Shown: positions 16,770 to 26,433, counted from the first letter of the stretch. The stretch is DNA of 64,000 nucleotides from Rhodovulum sp. ES.010 (GCF_900142935.1 NZ_FSRS01000001.1:2180001-2244000); one strand, 5' to 3'. Numbers and translations: made by a program. Notes: generated by a model not told the origin, from the letters alone.

Positions 16770-18302
16770 ATTCTGTGGAAAAACAACGTGCTGCTGGCGC
16801 AGAAAGTGCCTTCGTGAAGACGGCACGAATGCCTTTCTGATCAGGCTTTTCGCGGATGCTGCGGTGCAGGAAGGACCTTGGCCAGTTTGCGGAGGTTCTG
16901 GACGGTGGCGGCGAGGAGGAATTCGTCGTTTGCGCCGCACGGGCCGCGTAATCGGAGCCGGCCGAGGCCCAGAATGCGCTTGAGGTGGGCGAAGAGCATC
17001 TCGACCTTTTTTCGGAGCTTCATCGAGATTTCGTATTGCTTGGTTTTGGCAATGTCGCGGGCGACCTGACGGGCATCTTCGTGTTCTTCGCGGGTGATCT
17101 TGCGTGCGTCGGCGTTCGGGCAGCACTTGGCTTTGGAGGGGCAGGCCTGGCAGACCTCCTTCAGGGCGCGATAGCGGGCCGTGCCTTTGCCGGTCGGGCC
17201 CCGGCTCGGATCGGAATAGTTTCGACGGAACTGCTTCAACTCGTGGCCTTCCGGACAGATGTATTGGTCATTCTCGGCGTCCCATTCGAAGTCGGCCCGA
17301 GTCCAGGTGCCGTCGCTGCGGCCGGACTTGTCGAAGACCGGGATGTGCGGCGCGATCTTGCGGTCGACCAGCCAGCCCAGCATCGGCCCGGTGCCATAGG
17401 CCGTGTCCGCGATCAGGCGTTCGGGATGGAGGTCGAACCTGGCCTTTATCCGCTCCAGCATGGTCCTGGTCGACCCGACCTCGGCCTGCCGGATCGACCG
17501 CGTGGCCTCGACGTCGACGATCACCCCGTGATCGGTGTCGATGAGATAGTTGTCGGAATAGGCAAAGAACGCTGGACCCTTGCGCGCCGCCGTCCACTGG
17601 CTCGCCGGGTCGGAATGCGAGGTGAACTTGGGCCGGACCTCGCTGGCGGCGCCGAAGGCGGCCTCATCCAGCGTGTCGAGATACTCGCGAACCGCGCGGA
17701 GCGCATCGGCCGGATCAATCTGCGAGACGTCCCAGTCCTCCTTCGGCGTCGAGTTCTGCTTGTTCGCGTCCGCTTCGATCAGGCTGGCGTCGACCGCCAT
17801 GCGCTGGCCGCTGACCAGGCCTTCCTCGATGCACCGCGCGACGGTCGTCTCGAACAGGTGCCGCAGCAGCTCGCTGTCGCGGAACCGGCCATGGCGGTTC
17901 TTGGAAAATGTCGAGTGATCGGGAACCCGGTCGGTCAGATCGAGCCGGCAAAACCACCGATACGCGAGGTTCAGATGCACCTCCTCGCACAGCCGGCGCT
18001 CCGACCGGATGCCGAAGCAATAGCCGACCAGCAGCATCCGGATCAGCAGCTCGGGATCGATCGACGGACGGCCCGTATGGCTGTAGAAATCCGCCAAATG
18101 GCCGCGGACGCTGCCCAGATCGACAAACCTGTCAATGGATCGGAGCAGGTGGTCTTGCGGGACGTGATCTTCCAGCGAGAACTCGTAGAACAGCGCCGGC
18201 TGCGCTTCCTGCCTCGGTCCCATCATCGCCATTCCTCCCGCCCGTTGGCAGAATTGAATCAGCACGACGCCCCTCGATCAAGCGCGAGTTTTTCAACGGA
18301 AT
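16770..18302 (-). mobile_element. IS1182-type insertion sequence
   Basis: About 1.53 kb with 15-bp imperfect terminal repeats: left ATTCTGTGGAAAAAC (16770-16784) and right, read inward, ATTCCGTTGAAAAAC (18302-18288). The sequence GGAATACGCCC occurs at the left junction (16759-16769) and again at the right (18298-18308), so a direct duplication of 6 to 11 bp is likely; IS1182 elements are known for variable duplications. One intact transposase gene fills it. It sits within the dispersed repeat also found at 815-905. Confidence 0.75.
16841..18226 (-). CDS. IS1182-family transposase
   Basis: A 461-residue transposase. The N-terminal DUF772-type region (DHLLRSIDRFVDLGSVRGHL, then GRPSIDPELLIRMLLVGYCF) leads to the DDE core with VDASLIEADANK and RLIADTAYGTG. 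A Cys-rich middle (YICPEGHE, CQACPSKAKCCPN) probably binds metal, and the C-terminal KKVEMLFAHLKRILGLGR carries the likely catalytic Glu. I prefer ATG 18226 because the GGAGG at 18234-18238 lies 7 bp upstream; the ATG at 18232 is too close to it. Full length for the family, no frameshifts seen. Confidence 0.88.
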   Translation of the reverse strand: MMGPRQEAQPALFYEFSLEDHVPQDHLLRSIDRFVDLGSVRGHLADFYSHTGRPSIDPELLIRMLLVGYCFGIRSERRLCEEVHLNLAYRWFCRLDLTDRVPDHSTFSKNRHGRFRDSELLRHLFETTVARCIEEGLVSGQRMAVDASLIEADANKQNSTPKEDWDVSQIDPADALRAVREYLDTLDEAAFGAASEVRPKFTSHSDPASQWTAARKGPAFFAYSDNYLIDTDHGVIVDVEATRSIRQAEVGSTRTMLERIKARFDLHPERLIADTAYGTGPMLGWLVDRKIAPHIPVFDKSGRSDGTWTRADFEWDAENDQYICPEGHELKQFRRNYSDPSRGPTGKGTARYRALKEVCQACPSKAKCCPNADARKITREEHEDARQVARDIAKTKQYEISMKLRKKVEMLFAHLKRILGLGRLRLRGPCGANDEFLLAATVQNLRKLAKVLPAPQHPRKA

Positions 18303-18390
18303 ACGCCCTTCACCCCGGATGCTGCGAACGCGGATGCAGCAGGGTCGTCTACGCGACGCATGGTGGCGATGCCGCAGCGACGGGCGAAGG
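18299..18390. repeat. Dispersed repeat, copy 2
   Basis: Matches 815-905 in the same orientation over about 90 bp with scattered differences. Its 5' side is interrupted by the IS1182-type element, whose end is at about 18302. Confidence 0.75.
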
Positions 18391-18555
18391 CCGGCGCCAT
18401 GGACGCGCGTCGGGGAGTGGCTTCCGGCCTGCACTGACCGACGCCACGGGAAGCTCGCCGGCGATCAGTGCCACCAACTGCTTGATCGCCGGCTGCTCCC
18501 GCCCGTTTTCCCCTTGACGCCCCTCTGCCCCTCCCTTACCTAGCCCCTCGCTCTT

Positions 18556-18632
18556 GGCGGAGTAGCTCAGTTGGTTAGAGCAGAGGAATCATAATCCTTG
18601 TGTCGGGGGTTCAAGTCCCTCCTCCGCTACCA
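18556..18632 (+). tRNA. tRNA-Met (CAT), elongator type
   Basis: A complete cloverleaf: acceptor strand GGCGGAG pairing with CTCCGCT (one G-T pair at the end), D arm with AGCTCAGTTGGTTAGAGC, anticodon CAT at 18590-18592 in loop ATCATAA closed by GAGGA/TCCTT, T arm GGGGGTTCAAGTCCCTC, and an encoded CCA at 18630-18632. The G1-T72 wobble and CAT anticodon fit an elongator methionine tRNA rather than the initiator, which would have a C-A mismatch and three GC pairs in the anticodon stem. Confidence 0.95.
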
Positions 18633-18856
18633 CCCACCCGACCGTCGTTTCGAGCCCGCCGAGCCCGTGTGGTGACACCCGGCGGGCCTATCGCCAGACA
18701 GCCAAGCCCCCGAACGGGTCCGTCGCATGAGCGGGGCCTCGTTGGCCCCATGTCGGCGCGGGTCTTTCGGCCGGCGCGCGATGGCGGAAGCAGCGTCACA
18801 GGGGTGGGTCAGGCGGTTCGCGGCGACGGCAGGCAGAGCGCCGCCGCTGCGCGGCC

Positions 18857-19915
18857 TCAGGCCCAGTCCGCCCGGCCGGTGCCGACCGCCTCGGCCACCG
18901 TGGCGAAGCCGTCGCGCGCCAGCAGCCGATCGAGGCCGCGCGCGATCTCGCCCACCAGGCTCAGCCCGCCATAGACCAGCGCGGTATAGAGTTGCACGGC
19001 CGCGGCCCCCGCGCGGATCTTGGCATAGGCTTCTTCGGCCGAGCCGACGCCGCCGACGCCGATCAGCGGCAGGCGGCCCTCGGTCAGCTGGGACAACCGC
19101 GCCAGCACGCGGGTCGACCGCACGAAAAGCGGCGCGCCCGACAGCCCGCCCGCCTCCTCCGCCTGCGGGCTTTTCAGGTCGCCGCGGGCGAGCGTCGTGT
19201 TGGTCGCCACGATCCCCTGCACGTCCACCTCCTGCGCCACCTCGGCGATCTCGGCCAGTTCCGCGTCCGACAGGTCGGGCGCGATCTTGAGAAAGACCGG
19301 GATCGGGCGGGCAAGGTCCGCACGCGCCGCCATCACGCCCGCAAGCAGCGCCGACAGCGCCGCCCGCCCCTGCAGGTCGCGCAGCCGCTCGGTGTTGGGG
19401 GAGGACACGTTGACCGTGGCGAAATCCACATGCGCCCCGCAATGGGTCAGGACCGCGGCGTAATCGGCCGCCCGGTCCGCGCTGTCCTTGTTGGCGCCCA
19501 GGTTGAGCCCGACCACCGCCCCCGGCGGCCGCGCCGACAGCCGCCGGCCGATGGCCGCCATGCCGTCGTTGTTGAACCCGAACCGGTTGATCGCCGCGCG
19601 ATCCTCGGCCAGCCGGAACAGGCGCGGGCGGGGGTTGCCGGGCTGCGGCCGGGGCGTCGCCGCGCCCGCCTCGATGAAGCCGAAGCCCGCGCGCGAAAGC
19701 GGGCCCAGCGCCTCGGCGTTCTTGTCGTAGCCGGCCGCGAGCCCCACCGGGTTGGGCAGCCGCAGGCCCGCCACCTCGGTCGCCAGCCGCGGGGAAGTCA
19801 CCGGCCCCGGCAGCGGGACCAGCCCGCCCCTCAGCGCCGCGAGCGACAGGTTGTGCGCACGCTCCGCATCCATCCGGTGCAGCACCGCAAGCGCGGCACG
19901 TTCGAGCGGCGTCAT
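18857..19915 (-). CDS. pyrD: Dihydroorotate dehydrogenase (quinone), class 2
   Basis: A 352-residue flavoenzyme of pyrimidine synthesis that oxidises dihydroorotate to orotate and passes electrons to ubiquinone at the inner membrane. The class 2 N-terminal helical extension ([20 protein letters not shown]) is present. FMN and substrate motifs include [33 protein letters not shown] (catalytic Ser) and [15 protein letters not shown]. It is the usual length. Its ATG overlaps the stop of the DUF952 gene upstream (ATGA), so the two are translationally coupled. Confidence 0.95.
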   Translation of the reverse strand: MTPLERAALAVLHRMDAERAHNLSLAALRGGLVPLPGPVTSPRLATEVAGLRLPNPVGLAAGYDKNAEALGPLSRAGFGFIEAGAATPRPQPGNPRPRLFRLAEDRAAINRFGFNNDGMAAIGRRLSARPPGAVVGLNLGANKDSADRAADYAAVLTHCGAHVDFATVNVSSPNTERLRDLQGRAALSALLAGVMAARADLARPIPVFLKIAPDLSDAELAEIAEVAQEVDVQGIVATNTTLARGDLKSPQAEEAGGLSGAPLFVRSTRVLARLSQLTEGRLPLIGVGGVGSAEEAYAKIRAGAAAVQLYTALVYGGLSLVGEIARGLDRLLARDGFATVAEAVGTGRADWA

Positions 19916-20250
19916 ACCACGCCCTCGGGAAAGATGTGGCCCGTCGCGCCCAGCGGCAGCGACTTGTCCCACACGACATCGGCCATCCTGAGGTCCCGGT
20001 AAAGGTGCGGGAACAGCGCCCCGCCCCGCGACGGCTCCCATTTCAACGCGTCGCCAAGCCGCGCGGCATCGACCGCGACCAGCACGAGGTCACTTTCGCC
20101 CGCGAAGTGCTTTTCGGCGGTGCCGGTCACCTGCTCGGCGGTCGAGAGGTGGATGAAACCATCCGCCAGGTCCACCGGCGCGCCCGCGCTTCGCCCCGTC
20201 TGGCGGAACGCGTCCCACTCGGCCCGGCGGAAGATCTTGTAGATCAGCAT
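19912..20250 (-). CDS. DUF952 family protein
   Basis: A 112-residue protein with the DUF952 pattern: start [19 protein letters not shown], then [20 protein letters not shown] and [15 protein letters not shown]. The fold is known from structures, but the function is not settled. AGGGGG precedes ATG 20250. It overlaps pyrD by four bases, an arrangement that I recall from related genomes. Confidence 0.88.
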   Translation of the reverse strand: MLIYKIFRRAEWDAFRQTGRSAGAPVDLADGFIHLSTAEQVTGTAEKHFAGESDLVLVAVDAARLGDALKWEPSRGGALFPHLYRDLRMADVVWDKSLPLGATGHIFPEGVV

Positions 20251-20365
20251 CCCCCTGACATGCCCGCTGGCGCTGACGCGGTCAAGCGAGCGCGCGGCCA
20301 AGAGCTTTGACAGCGCGCCGGCGGCACGGCACCCTCGATGCGATCACGCGAGGAGGGTGCCGAAG

Positions 20366-21937
20366 ATGAAAACACGCATTGCAACCGTGGCCGCCGCCCT
20401 GGCGCTGGGCGCCGGCACCGCCTCCGCCGACTACGCGCTGACGATCCTGCACACCAACGACTTCCACGCCCGGTTCGAGCCGATCTCGAAATACGACGCG
20501 GGCTGTTCGGAAGAGGACAACCGGGCCGGGGAGTGCTTCGGCGGGTCGGCCCGGCTGATGACCGCGGTCGCGGCGGCCAGGGCGCGGGCCGGCAATGTCC
20601 TGCTCGTCGATGGCGGCGACCAGTTCCAGGGCACGCTGTTCTACACCTACTACAAGGGCAAGGTCGCGGCCGAGATGATGAACAAGATGGGCTATGACGC
20701 GATGACCGTGGGCAACCACGAGTTCGACGACGGCCCCGAGGTGCTGCGCGGCTTCGTCGATGCGGTCGACTTCCCCATCCTGATGTCGAATGCCGACATC
20801 TCGGGAGAACCCCTGCTGTCGGGCGCGATCCGGAAATCGGTGGTGATCGAGAGGGGCGGCGAACGGCTGGGCCTGATCGGGCTGACGCCGCAGGACACCG
20901 ACGAGCTGGCGAGCCCCGGCCGCAACGTGATCTTCACCGACCCGGTCGAGGCCGTGCAGGCCGAGGTCGACCGGCTGACCGATGAGGGCGTGAACAAGAT
21001 CATCGTGCTAAGCCATTCGGGCTATGATCTGGACAAGCGGTTGGCCGCCGAGACGACCGGGGTCGACGTGATCGTGGGCGGGCATACCAACACCTACCTG
21101 TCGAACACCGCCGACAGCGCCGCCGGCCCCTACCCCACCATGGTCGGCGACACTGCCATCGTGCAGGCCTACGCCTATGGCAAGTTCCTCGGCGAGTTGA
21201 CAGTCACCTTCGACGACGCGGGCGAGGTCGTGCAGGCGGTGGGCGAACCGCTGATCATGGATGCCGCCGTCGCCGAGGACGGCGCGACCATGGACCGGAT
21301 CGCGGAACTCGCCGGGCCGCTGGAAGAAATCCGCCAGCGGGTGGTGGCCGAGGCGGCGACGCCGATCGATGGTGATCGCTCGGTCTGCCGCGCGATGGAA
21401 TGCCCGATGGGCAACCTCGTGGCCGACGCGATGCTGGACCGGGTGCGCGACCAGGGGATCCGGATCGCGATCCAGAACAGCGGGGGTCTGCGCGCCTCGA
21501 TCGACGCGGGGCCGGTGACCATGGGCGAGGTGCTGACCGTGCTGCCGTTCCAGAACACCTTGTCCACCTTCTTCGTCTCCGGCCGGACGATCATCGATGC
21601 GCTGGAAAACGGGCTGAGCCAGGTCGAGGAGGGCGCGGGGCGCTTCCCGCAGGTCGCGGGCCTGCGCGTCACCTGGGACCCGGCGGCGCCCCCGGGATCG
21701 CGCGTGGGGGACGTGGCGGTGCAGGGCGGCGACGGCTGGCATCCCCTCGACCCGGCCGCCACCTACGGCGTGGTGTCGAACAACTACGTGCGGAACGGCG
21801 GCGACGGCTACGACATGTTCCTTTCGGCCGAGAACGTCTACGATTTCGGGCCCGACCTCGCCGATGTCACCGCCGAGTTCCTGGCCGCCAACGCCCCGTA
21901 CCGGCCCTACACCGACGGGCGCATCGCCACCCGGTGA
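20366..21937 (+). CDS. Periplasmic 5'-nucleotidase / UshA-type metallophosphatase
   Basis: A 523-residue exported enzyme that hydrolyses extracytoplasmic nucleotides. A signal peptide (MKTRIATVAAALALGAGTAS) is followed by the dinuclear metal site: ILHTNDFHARFEP, DGGDQFQGT, TVGNHEFDDG, VLSHSGYDLD and VGGHTNTYL. The C-terminal nucleotide-binding domain has IQNSGGLRASI and the base-stacking NGGDGYDMF. I choose ATG 20366 over the in-frame GTG at 20357 because AGGAGGG (20351-20357) is correctly spaced only for the former. It may feed nucleosides to the salvage operon at 37-41 kb; this is inference. Confidence 0.93.
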   Translation: MKTRIATVAAALALGAGTASADYALTILHTNDFHARFEPISKYDAGCSEEDNRAGECFGGSARLMTAVAAARARAGNVLLVDGGDQFQGTLFYTYYKGKVAAEMMNKMGYDAMTVGNHEFDDGPEVLRGFVDAVDFPILMSNADISGEPLLSGAIRKSVVIERGGERLGLIGLTPQDTDELASPGRNVIFTDPVEAVQAEVDRLTDEGVNKIIVLSHSGYDLDKRLAAETTGVDVIVGGHTNTYLSNTADSAAGPYPTMVGDTAIVQAYAYGKFLGELTVTFDDAGEVVQAVGEPLIMDAAVAEDGATMDRIAELAGPLEEIRQRVVAEAATPIDGDRSVCRAMECPMGNLVADAMLDRVRDQGIRIAIQNSGGLRASIDAGPVTMGEVLTVLPFQNTLSTFFVSGRTIIDALENGLSQVEEGAGRFPQVAGLRVTWDPAAPPGSRVGDVAVQGGDGWHPLDPAATYGVVSNNYVRNGGDGYDMFLSAENVYDFGPDLADVTAEFLAANAPYRPYTDGRIATR

Positions 21938-22010
21938 CGGGCGCCCTTGCCCCGCTTTCGCGGGCGGCGTATCGCTGGACCATGGCCATGACCCCGCCCC
22001 CCGCCCGCTG

Positions 22011-23051
22011 ATGCCGCGCGCCGGTTTCGAAATGGACGGCGAGACCGTCGCGCCGGGCACGCGGCGCACCGTCGATCTGCCGGTCGCGATGCTGTCCGAC
22101 CACACGCCGGTGACGATGTCCGCCCATGTCGTCCACGGCCGGCGCGCCGGGCCCGTCGTCTTCGTGACCGCCGGCATCCATGGCGACGAGGTGATCGGGG
22201 TGGAGATCGTCCGGCGCCTGTTGAGCCTGCCGGTGCTGAAATCGCTGCGCGGCACGCTGATCGCGATTCCCATCGTCAACGCCTTCGGCTTTCTCAACCT
22301 CTCGCGCTACCTGCCCGACCGGCGCGATCTGAACCGCTGTTTCCCCGGCTCGGCCGAAGGCTCGATGGCCGGGCGGCTGTCGCATCTGGTGATGGAACAG
22401 GTCGTGGCCCGCGCCGACCTGGGGATCGACCTGCATTCGGCCGCCATCCACCGGACCAACCTGCCGCAGGTCCGCGTCGCGCCCGGCGACGACGATCTCC
22501 TGCGCCTGGCCAAGGTCTTCGCCGCGCCGGTGGTGCTGCGCTCGGACCTGCGCGAGGGCTCGCTGCGCCAGGCGGCGCTGCAGCGCGGGGTGGGCATGCT
22601 GCTCTACGAGGCGGGCGAGGGGCTGCGCTTCGACGAGACGGCGGTGCGGGCGGGCGTCTCGGGCATCCTGCGGGTGCTGCACGACCGCGGCATGATTCCC
22701 GCCAAGGGCGTGCCGCGGGCGCGCCGCGCGCCGCTGGTCTGCCGGGAGTCGCGCTGGCTGCGGGCACCGCAGGGCGGGCTGTTGCGCACCTATCGGTCCG
22801 AGGGCGACGTGGTCGACCGCGGCGAGGTGCTGGCGGTGGTCTCCGATCCGTTCGGCGAGGTGGAGACGGAAGTCCTGGCCCCCGAACACGGGATCATCCT
22901 CGGCCGCGCGGTGCTGCCGGTCGTCAACGAGGGCAACGCGGTCTTCCACCTGGCCGCGATCGCCCCGGCGGAGCGGGCGGGCGACCGCATCGGCGCCTGG
23001 AACGCCGAGCTGGAGGCCGAGCCCCTGTTCGACGAGGACGAGATCATCTGA
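22011..23051 (+). CDS. Succinylglutamate desuccinylase/aspartoacylase family hydrolase
   Basis: A 346-residue zinc-dependent amidohydrolase of the M14-like AstE/AspA group. Metal ligands are visible in TAGIHGDEVIG (His and Glu) and DLGIDLHSAA (His), with the Arg-rich substrate loop RDLNRCFPGS. The C-terminal beta domain reads SEGDVVDRGEVLAVVSDPFG, resembling a biotinyl/lipoyl fold, as in other members. It removes an acyl group from an N-acyl amino acid; the exact substrate is open. The frame is open upstream of ATG 22011 and no strong ribosome site is seen, so the start is moderately certain. Confidence 0.88.
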   Translation: MPRAGFEMDGETVAPGTRRTVDLPVAMLSDHTPVTMSAHVVHGRRAGPVVFVTAGIHGDEVIGVEIVRRLLSLPVLKSLRGTLIAIPIVNAFGFLNLSRYLPDRRDLNRCFPGSAEGSMAGRLSHLVMEQVVARADLGIDLHSAAIHRTNLPQVRVAPGDDDLLRLAKVFAAPVVLRSDLREGSLRQAALQRGVGMLLYEAGEGLRFDETAVRAGVSGILRVLHDRGMIPAKGVPRARRAPLVCRESRWLRAPQGGLLRTYRSEGDVVDRGEVLAVVSDPFGEVETEVLAPEHGIILGRAVLPVVNEGNAVFHLAAIAPAERAGDRIGAWNAELEAEPLFDEDEII

Positions 23052-23081
23052 CCGCGCCGGTCCACGTGCCGGCAAAGATGG

Positions 23082-24425
23082 TCACGCCGGTCTCCGCTCC
23101 GCTGCCGCCTCGAGCGCCGGGTAGCGCACGCCCAGCGTGACGGCGCGGGCCACGAAGGAGATCAGCAGGGCGGCCCAGAGGCCGTGATTGCCCCAGACCG
23201 GCACCAGGGCCGCGGCGGCCAGCGCGTAGACCGCCGCCGCGATCGCCATCATGTTGCGCATGTCGCGGGTGCGCGTGGCGCCGATGAAGATCCCGTCGAG
23301 CATGTAGGAGGCAAGCCCGAAGACCGGCGCCGCCACCATCCAGGGCAGGTAGGCGCGCGCCGCGCTGCGCACCTCGGGCGCGGTCGTCATCAGGTCGATG
23401 ATCGCACCCCCGAAAAGCGCGAAGGACGCGGCGAGCCCGATCACCGTCGCCGCCCCCCAGAAGCTGGTCATCAACGCGCCCTGCCGCAGCGCCGCGCGGG
23501 CGCGGGCGCCCATCGCCTGGCCGACCAGCGCCTCGGCGGCGAAGGCGAAGCCGTCGAGCGCGTAGGCGGTGATCTGCAGGAACTGCAGCAACACCTGGTT
23601 GGCCGCCAGCGGCACGTCGCCGAAATCGGCGGCGAGAAACAGGAACGAGACGAAGATCGCCTGCAGCATCAGCGAGCGCAGCAGGATATCGGTATTGACC
23701 ATCGCCATGCGCCTGAGCCGCGCCGGGTCGAAGACCCGCGCCCGGTCGCGCCACGCCGCGCCGCGGAACGCCTCGCGGCAGAGCCAGAGGCCCATCGCCG
23801 CCCCCGACCATTCCGCCAGGAAGGTGGCGATGGCCACGCCCTCGACCCCCCAGCCCAGCCCGAGCACGAACCAGAAATCCAGCAGGATGTTGACCGAATT
23901 CATCCAGAGCTGGATTGCCAGCACGGCCTTGGTGCGCCCCTGGGCAATCAGCCAGCCGGTGATCCCGAAAAGCCCGATTGCCGCGGGCGCCGACCAGATG
24001 CGGATCGCGAGATAGTCGCGCGCCATCGTCTCGACCTCCGACGAGGCGGGCGAGACCAGGAAGGCCCCGGCGAACAGGGGCAGTTGCAGGGCGATCAACG
24101 CGCCCCCCGCCGCACCGGCCACCAGCAGCGCACGCGAGAGCATCGCGTCGACCTCGGCATGATCGCGCGCGCCCCAGGCCTGGGCCGTCAGCCCGGTGGT
24201 GCCCATCCGCAGGAAGCCGAACACCCAGTAGAGCGCCGAGAGGATGATCGCGCCGATGCCCACCGCGCCGATGGGCACCGCCTCGCCCATCTGGCCCACC
24301 ACCCCGGTATCGACGGCGCCGAGGATCGGCACGGTGGCGTTCGACAGGACGATGGGCAGCGAGATCGCCAGCACCCGGCGATGCGTGACGGCCGGCCCCT
24401 CGTCCGCCCGGACGGTCTCAGCCAT
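23082..24425 (-). CDS. MATE family multidrug/metabolite exporter (DinF-like)
   Basis: A 447-residue transporter with twelve hydrophobic segments. It opens RRVLAISLPIVLSNATVPIL and contains VDTGVVGQMGEAVPIGAVG, the conserved first-helix motif of MATE proteins, and the second-half counterpart QVLLQFLQITAYALDGFAF. Family members expel drugs or metabolites in exchange for H+ or Na+. The ATG overlaps the end of the thioesterase gene by 8 bp, so it is the last gene of a three-gene minus-strand operon. Confidence 0.92.
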   Translation of the reverse strand: MAETVRADEGPAVTHRRVLAISLPIVLSNATVPILGAVDTGVVGQMGEAVPIGAVGIGAIILSALYWVFGFLRMGTTGLTAQAWGARDHAEVDAMLSRALLVAGAAGGALIALQLPLFAGAFLVSPASSEVETMARDYLAIRIWSAPAAIGLFGITGWLIAQGRTKAVLAIQLWMNSVNILLDFWFVLGLGWGVEGVAIATFLAEWSGAAMGLWLCREAFRGAAWRDRARVFDPARLRRMAMVNTDILLRSLMLQAIFVSFLFLAADFGDVPLAANQVLLQFLQITAYALDGFAFAAEALVGQAMGARARAALRQGALMTSFWGAATVIGLAASFALFGGAIIDLMTTAPEVRSAARAYLPWMVAAPVFGLASYMLDGIFIGATRTRDMRNMMAIAAAVYALAAAALVPVWGNHGLWAALLISFVARAVTLGVRYPALEAAAERRPA

Positions 24426-24927
24426 GGCGGGGCGGCATCAGGAAATGGCCGGTCGCCTGGGCATAGAGCCGGGCGCGGTTGTCCTGCCACGCCTCGACAT
24501 GCACGCTGGCGTAGCGCCGGCCCGAGCGGTTCACCCGCGCCCGCGCATAGGCGTCGCGCGGCAGGCCCGAGCGCAGGTAGTCCACGGTGAAGTCGATGGT
24601 CTTGGGCAGCCGCGGCAGGGTCTCGGGCGTCAGGGTGAGCGGGTCGAGCGCGCCGGACTCCATCTCTTCCCAGATCAGCGACCAGGACAGGCCGATGATC
24701 GCCGTCACCTCGAGGAAGGCGGCCGTCACGCCGCCATGCAGCGCGGGCAGCAGCGGGTTGCCGATGAGCTTGTCGTCGAAGGGCAGAAGCGCGGTCAACT
24801 CGTCGCCGCGGCGCTCGAACTCGATCCCGAGGAAATTGATGTAGGGCACGCCGTGCACCAGCGCCGACAGCGCCGCGTCCCGGCGCTGCTTGACGACCTG
24901 GACGGGTTCGGGCCGGCGCACGCTCAT
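24418..24927 (-). CDS. PaaI-type hotdog thioesterase, copy 1
   Basis: A 169-residue hotdog-fold acyl-CoA thioesterase: [20 protein letters not shown], the catalytic-loop motif [20 protein letters not shown] (HGG), then [20 protein letters not shown]. Start ATG 24927 overlaps the stop of the upstream thioesterase gene (24924), indicating translational coupling. The pair may form a heteromer or act on different acyl chains. Location next to an acyl-CoA oxidation region suggests control of CoA pools. Confidence 0.88.
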   Translation of the reverse strand: MSVRRPEPVQVVKQRRDAALSALVHGVPYINFLGIEFERRGDELTALLPFDDKLIGNPLLPALHGGVTAAFLEVTAIIGLSWSLIWEEMESGALDPLTLTPETLPRLPKTIDFTVDYLRSGLPRDAYARARVNRSGRRYASVHVEAWQDNRARLYAQATGHFLMPPRHG

Positions 24928-25355
24928 GCCCCGCCCCCGCGTTCCACCGTGAAGGCGCCCGACGCGGTCGCGACCGGGTTGGCCTCGTCCTCGTCCGTGG
25001 CGGTGGCGCGCACGAAGGCGACCGAGCGGGTCACGTGGTAGCATTCGGCGCGCGCCCTGATCCGCTGGCCCGGGGCCGCGGGCCGCATGTAGTCGATGCG
25101 CAGGTCGATGGTGGCGGTGCCGGCGGGCGCCTGCGGGTGGCTCATCACCGCCGCGCCGCCGCAGGTGTCCAGCAGCGCCGAGACCGCGCCGCCGTGGATC
25201 ACCCCGCTTTGCGGATCGCCGATCAGCCGCGCGTCATAGGGCATCGAGATCTCGGCCACGCCGTCGCCGATCGCGTCGACGCGCATGTTCAGCGCCCGCG
25301 AATGCGGAATCATCTCGATGAATTGCCGGGCGATCCGGGCCTTGTCCTCGTCCAT
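24924..25355 (-). CDS. PaaI-type hotdog thioesterase, copy 2
   Basis: A 143-residue hotdog thioesterase with [20 protein letters not shown], the active-site segment [20 protein letters not shown] and [20 protein letters not shown]. The ATG at 25355 is preceded by AAGGAG at a good distance; a GTG two codons upstream overlaps that site and is rejected. First gene of the operon with the second thioesterase and the MATE exporter. Confidence 0.9.
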   Translation of the reverse strand: MDEDKARIARQFIEMIPHSRALNMRVDAIGDGVAEISMPYDARLIGDPQSGVIHGGAVSALLDTCGGAAVMSHPQAPAGTATIDLRIDYMRPAAPGQRIRARAECYHVTRSVAFVRATATDEDEANPVATASGAFTVERGGGA

Positions 25356-25531
25356 CGGCACTCCTTTACGTCCCGGTTATTGGCCCTCTCCCGGCGGGCT
25401 GCAAGGGTTAACTGCCCCGGCCCGGCGCCTCCGCCGGCGTCGGCGCCCTTTCAAGTCGGGCACCCGCGACTGGATCTCGCGCGCGACGCTTGCTAGGCAA
25501 CCGGGGCGCGAAGGCCGGTCGGGAAGCGTCG

Positions 25532-25909
25532 ATGTCCGAGGATCGTCTGAGCTTCAAGGAGATGTGCGCGCGGTTCGACGTGACGCCGCGCACCCTGCGC
25601 TATTACGAATACATCGAGCTTCTCGATCCCGAGAAGGAAGGGCGCACCCGGTGGTACGGCCCGCGCGAGGTCGCGCGCCTCACGCTGATCCTGCGGGGCC
25701 GGCGCTTCGGCTTCAGCCTCGAGGAAATCCGGCAATGGCTGCTGATCTATGACGAACGCGGCAGCCGCGCGCAGATGGAAGCGATGATCGAGATGTCGGA
25801 TCGCCAGCTCGCGGCGCTCGAGGCCCAGCGCGCCGAACTGGACCGCGCGATCGCCGATCTGCAGGCCCTGCGCGACGAGGTCGCCGCGAGCCTGGACAAG
25901 GGGGCCTGA
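25532..25909 (+). CDS. MerR-family transcriptional regulator, copy 1
   Basis: A 125-residue regulator with a MerR winged helix (FKEMCARFDVTPRTLRYYEY, then GRTRWYGPREVARLTLILRG) and a C-terminal coiled coil (RQLAALEAQRAELDRAIADL) for dimerisation. No Cys metal site is present, arguing against metal sensing. It belongs with the MerR proteins that control fatty-acid and branched-chain amino-acid catabolism. About 125 bp downstream lies a close paralogue, suggesting tandem duplication and perhaps heterodimers. Confidence 0.88.
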   Translation: MSEDRLSFKEMCARFDVTPRTLRYYEYIELLDPEKEGRTRWYGPREVARLTLILRGRRFGFSLEEIRQWLLIYDERGSRAQMEAMIEMSDRQLAALEAQRAELDRAIADLQALRDEVAASLDKGA

Positions 25910-25930
25910 CGCGCCCGTCCGAGCGACACG

Positions 25931-25966
25931 AAATGACGCAGCGTTACGTTTACGTAAACGTCATTT
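25931..25966. promoter_or_regulatory. Operator candidate: 16-bp perfect palindrome within an 8-bp inverted repeat
   Basis: ACGTTTACGTAAACGT at 25946-25961 is a perfect 16-bp palindrome. It is framed by AAATGACG (25931-25938) and CGTCATTT (25959-25966), which form a second inverted repeat. It lies between the two MerR genes, about 75 bp upstream of the second. The TTTACGTAAACG style resembles the motif described for LiuR-type MerR regulators of acyl-CoA catabolism in Proteobacteria (recalled, not checked). I infer it is the binding site for one or both MerR proteins controlling the genes to 32873. Confidence 0.7.
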
Positions 25967-26034
25967 CGGCTTGTATCCTGCCGCCGCAGCCGTCACCCCG
26001 CCTGTCTGACAAGACGGGAACCCGACCAGGACAC

Positions 26035-26433
26035 ATGACCGACGAACTGATGACGATACGCCAGATGTGCGACAGCTTCGGCGTCACCGCGCGCACCCTG
26101 CGCTTCTACGAATCGCGCGAGCTTCTGAATCCGATCCGGGAGGGTCAGAAACGTCTCTTCACGCGGCGCGACCGCGGTCGGCTGACGCTGATCCTGCGCG
26201 GCAAGCGCTTCGGCTTCAGCCTTGAGCAGATCCGCCAACTGCTTGCGCTTTACGATGTCGAGAATGGCGAGGCCGCCCAGCACCGCGAAGCCTATGCCAT
26301 CGGGCGGGCGCGGCTGGACGACATGGTGCGCCAGCGCGCCGAACTGGACCAGGCCATCGCCGAACTGCAGCAGCAGCTTGCCATCTGCGAACAGAAGATC
26401 GCCGATTTCACACCGGAGGCGAAGAAGGCCTGA
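26035..26433 (+). CDS. MerR-family transcriptional regulator, copy 2
   Basis: A 132-residue paralogue of the preceding regulator: TIRQMCDSFGVTARTLRFYE, GQKRLFTRRDRGRLTLILRG, KRFGFSLEQIRQLLALYDVE, and a long coil (RARLDDMVRQRAELDQAIAE). No metal-binding Cys cluster in the usual place. It ends 39 bp before the acyl-CoA dehydrogenase and probably shares its transcript, with the palindrome at 25946-25961 as its operator. Likely ligand is an acyl-CoA; this is inference from family and context. Confidence 0.88.
   Translation: MTDELMTIRQMCDSFGVTARTLRFYESRELLNPIREGQKRLFTRRDRGRLTLILRGKRFGFSLEQIRQLLALYDVENGEAAQHREAYAIGRARLDDMVRQRAELDQAIAELQQQLAICEQKIADFTPEAKKA

Noticed and set aside
16507..16786. Minus-strand frames of 76 and 83 residues before the IS1182-type element
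   Set aside because: They cross the IS junction and repeat sequence and have no recognisable domain.
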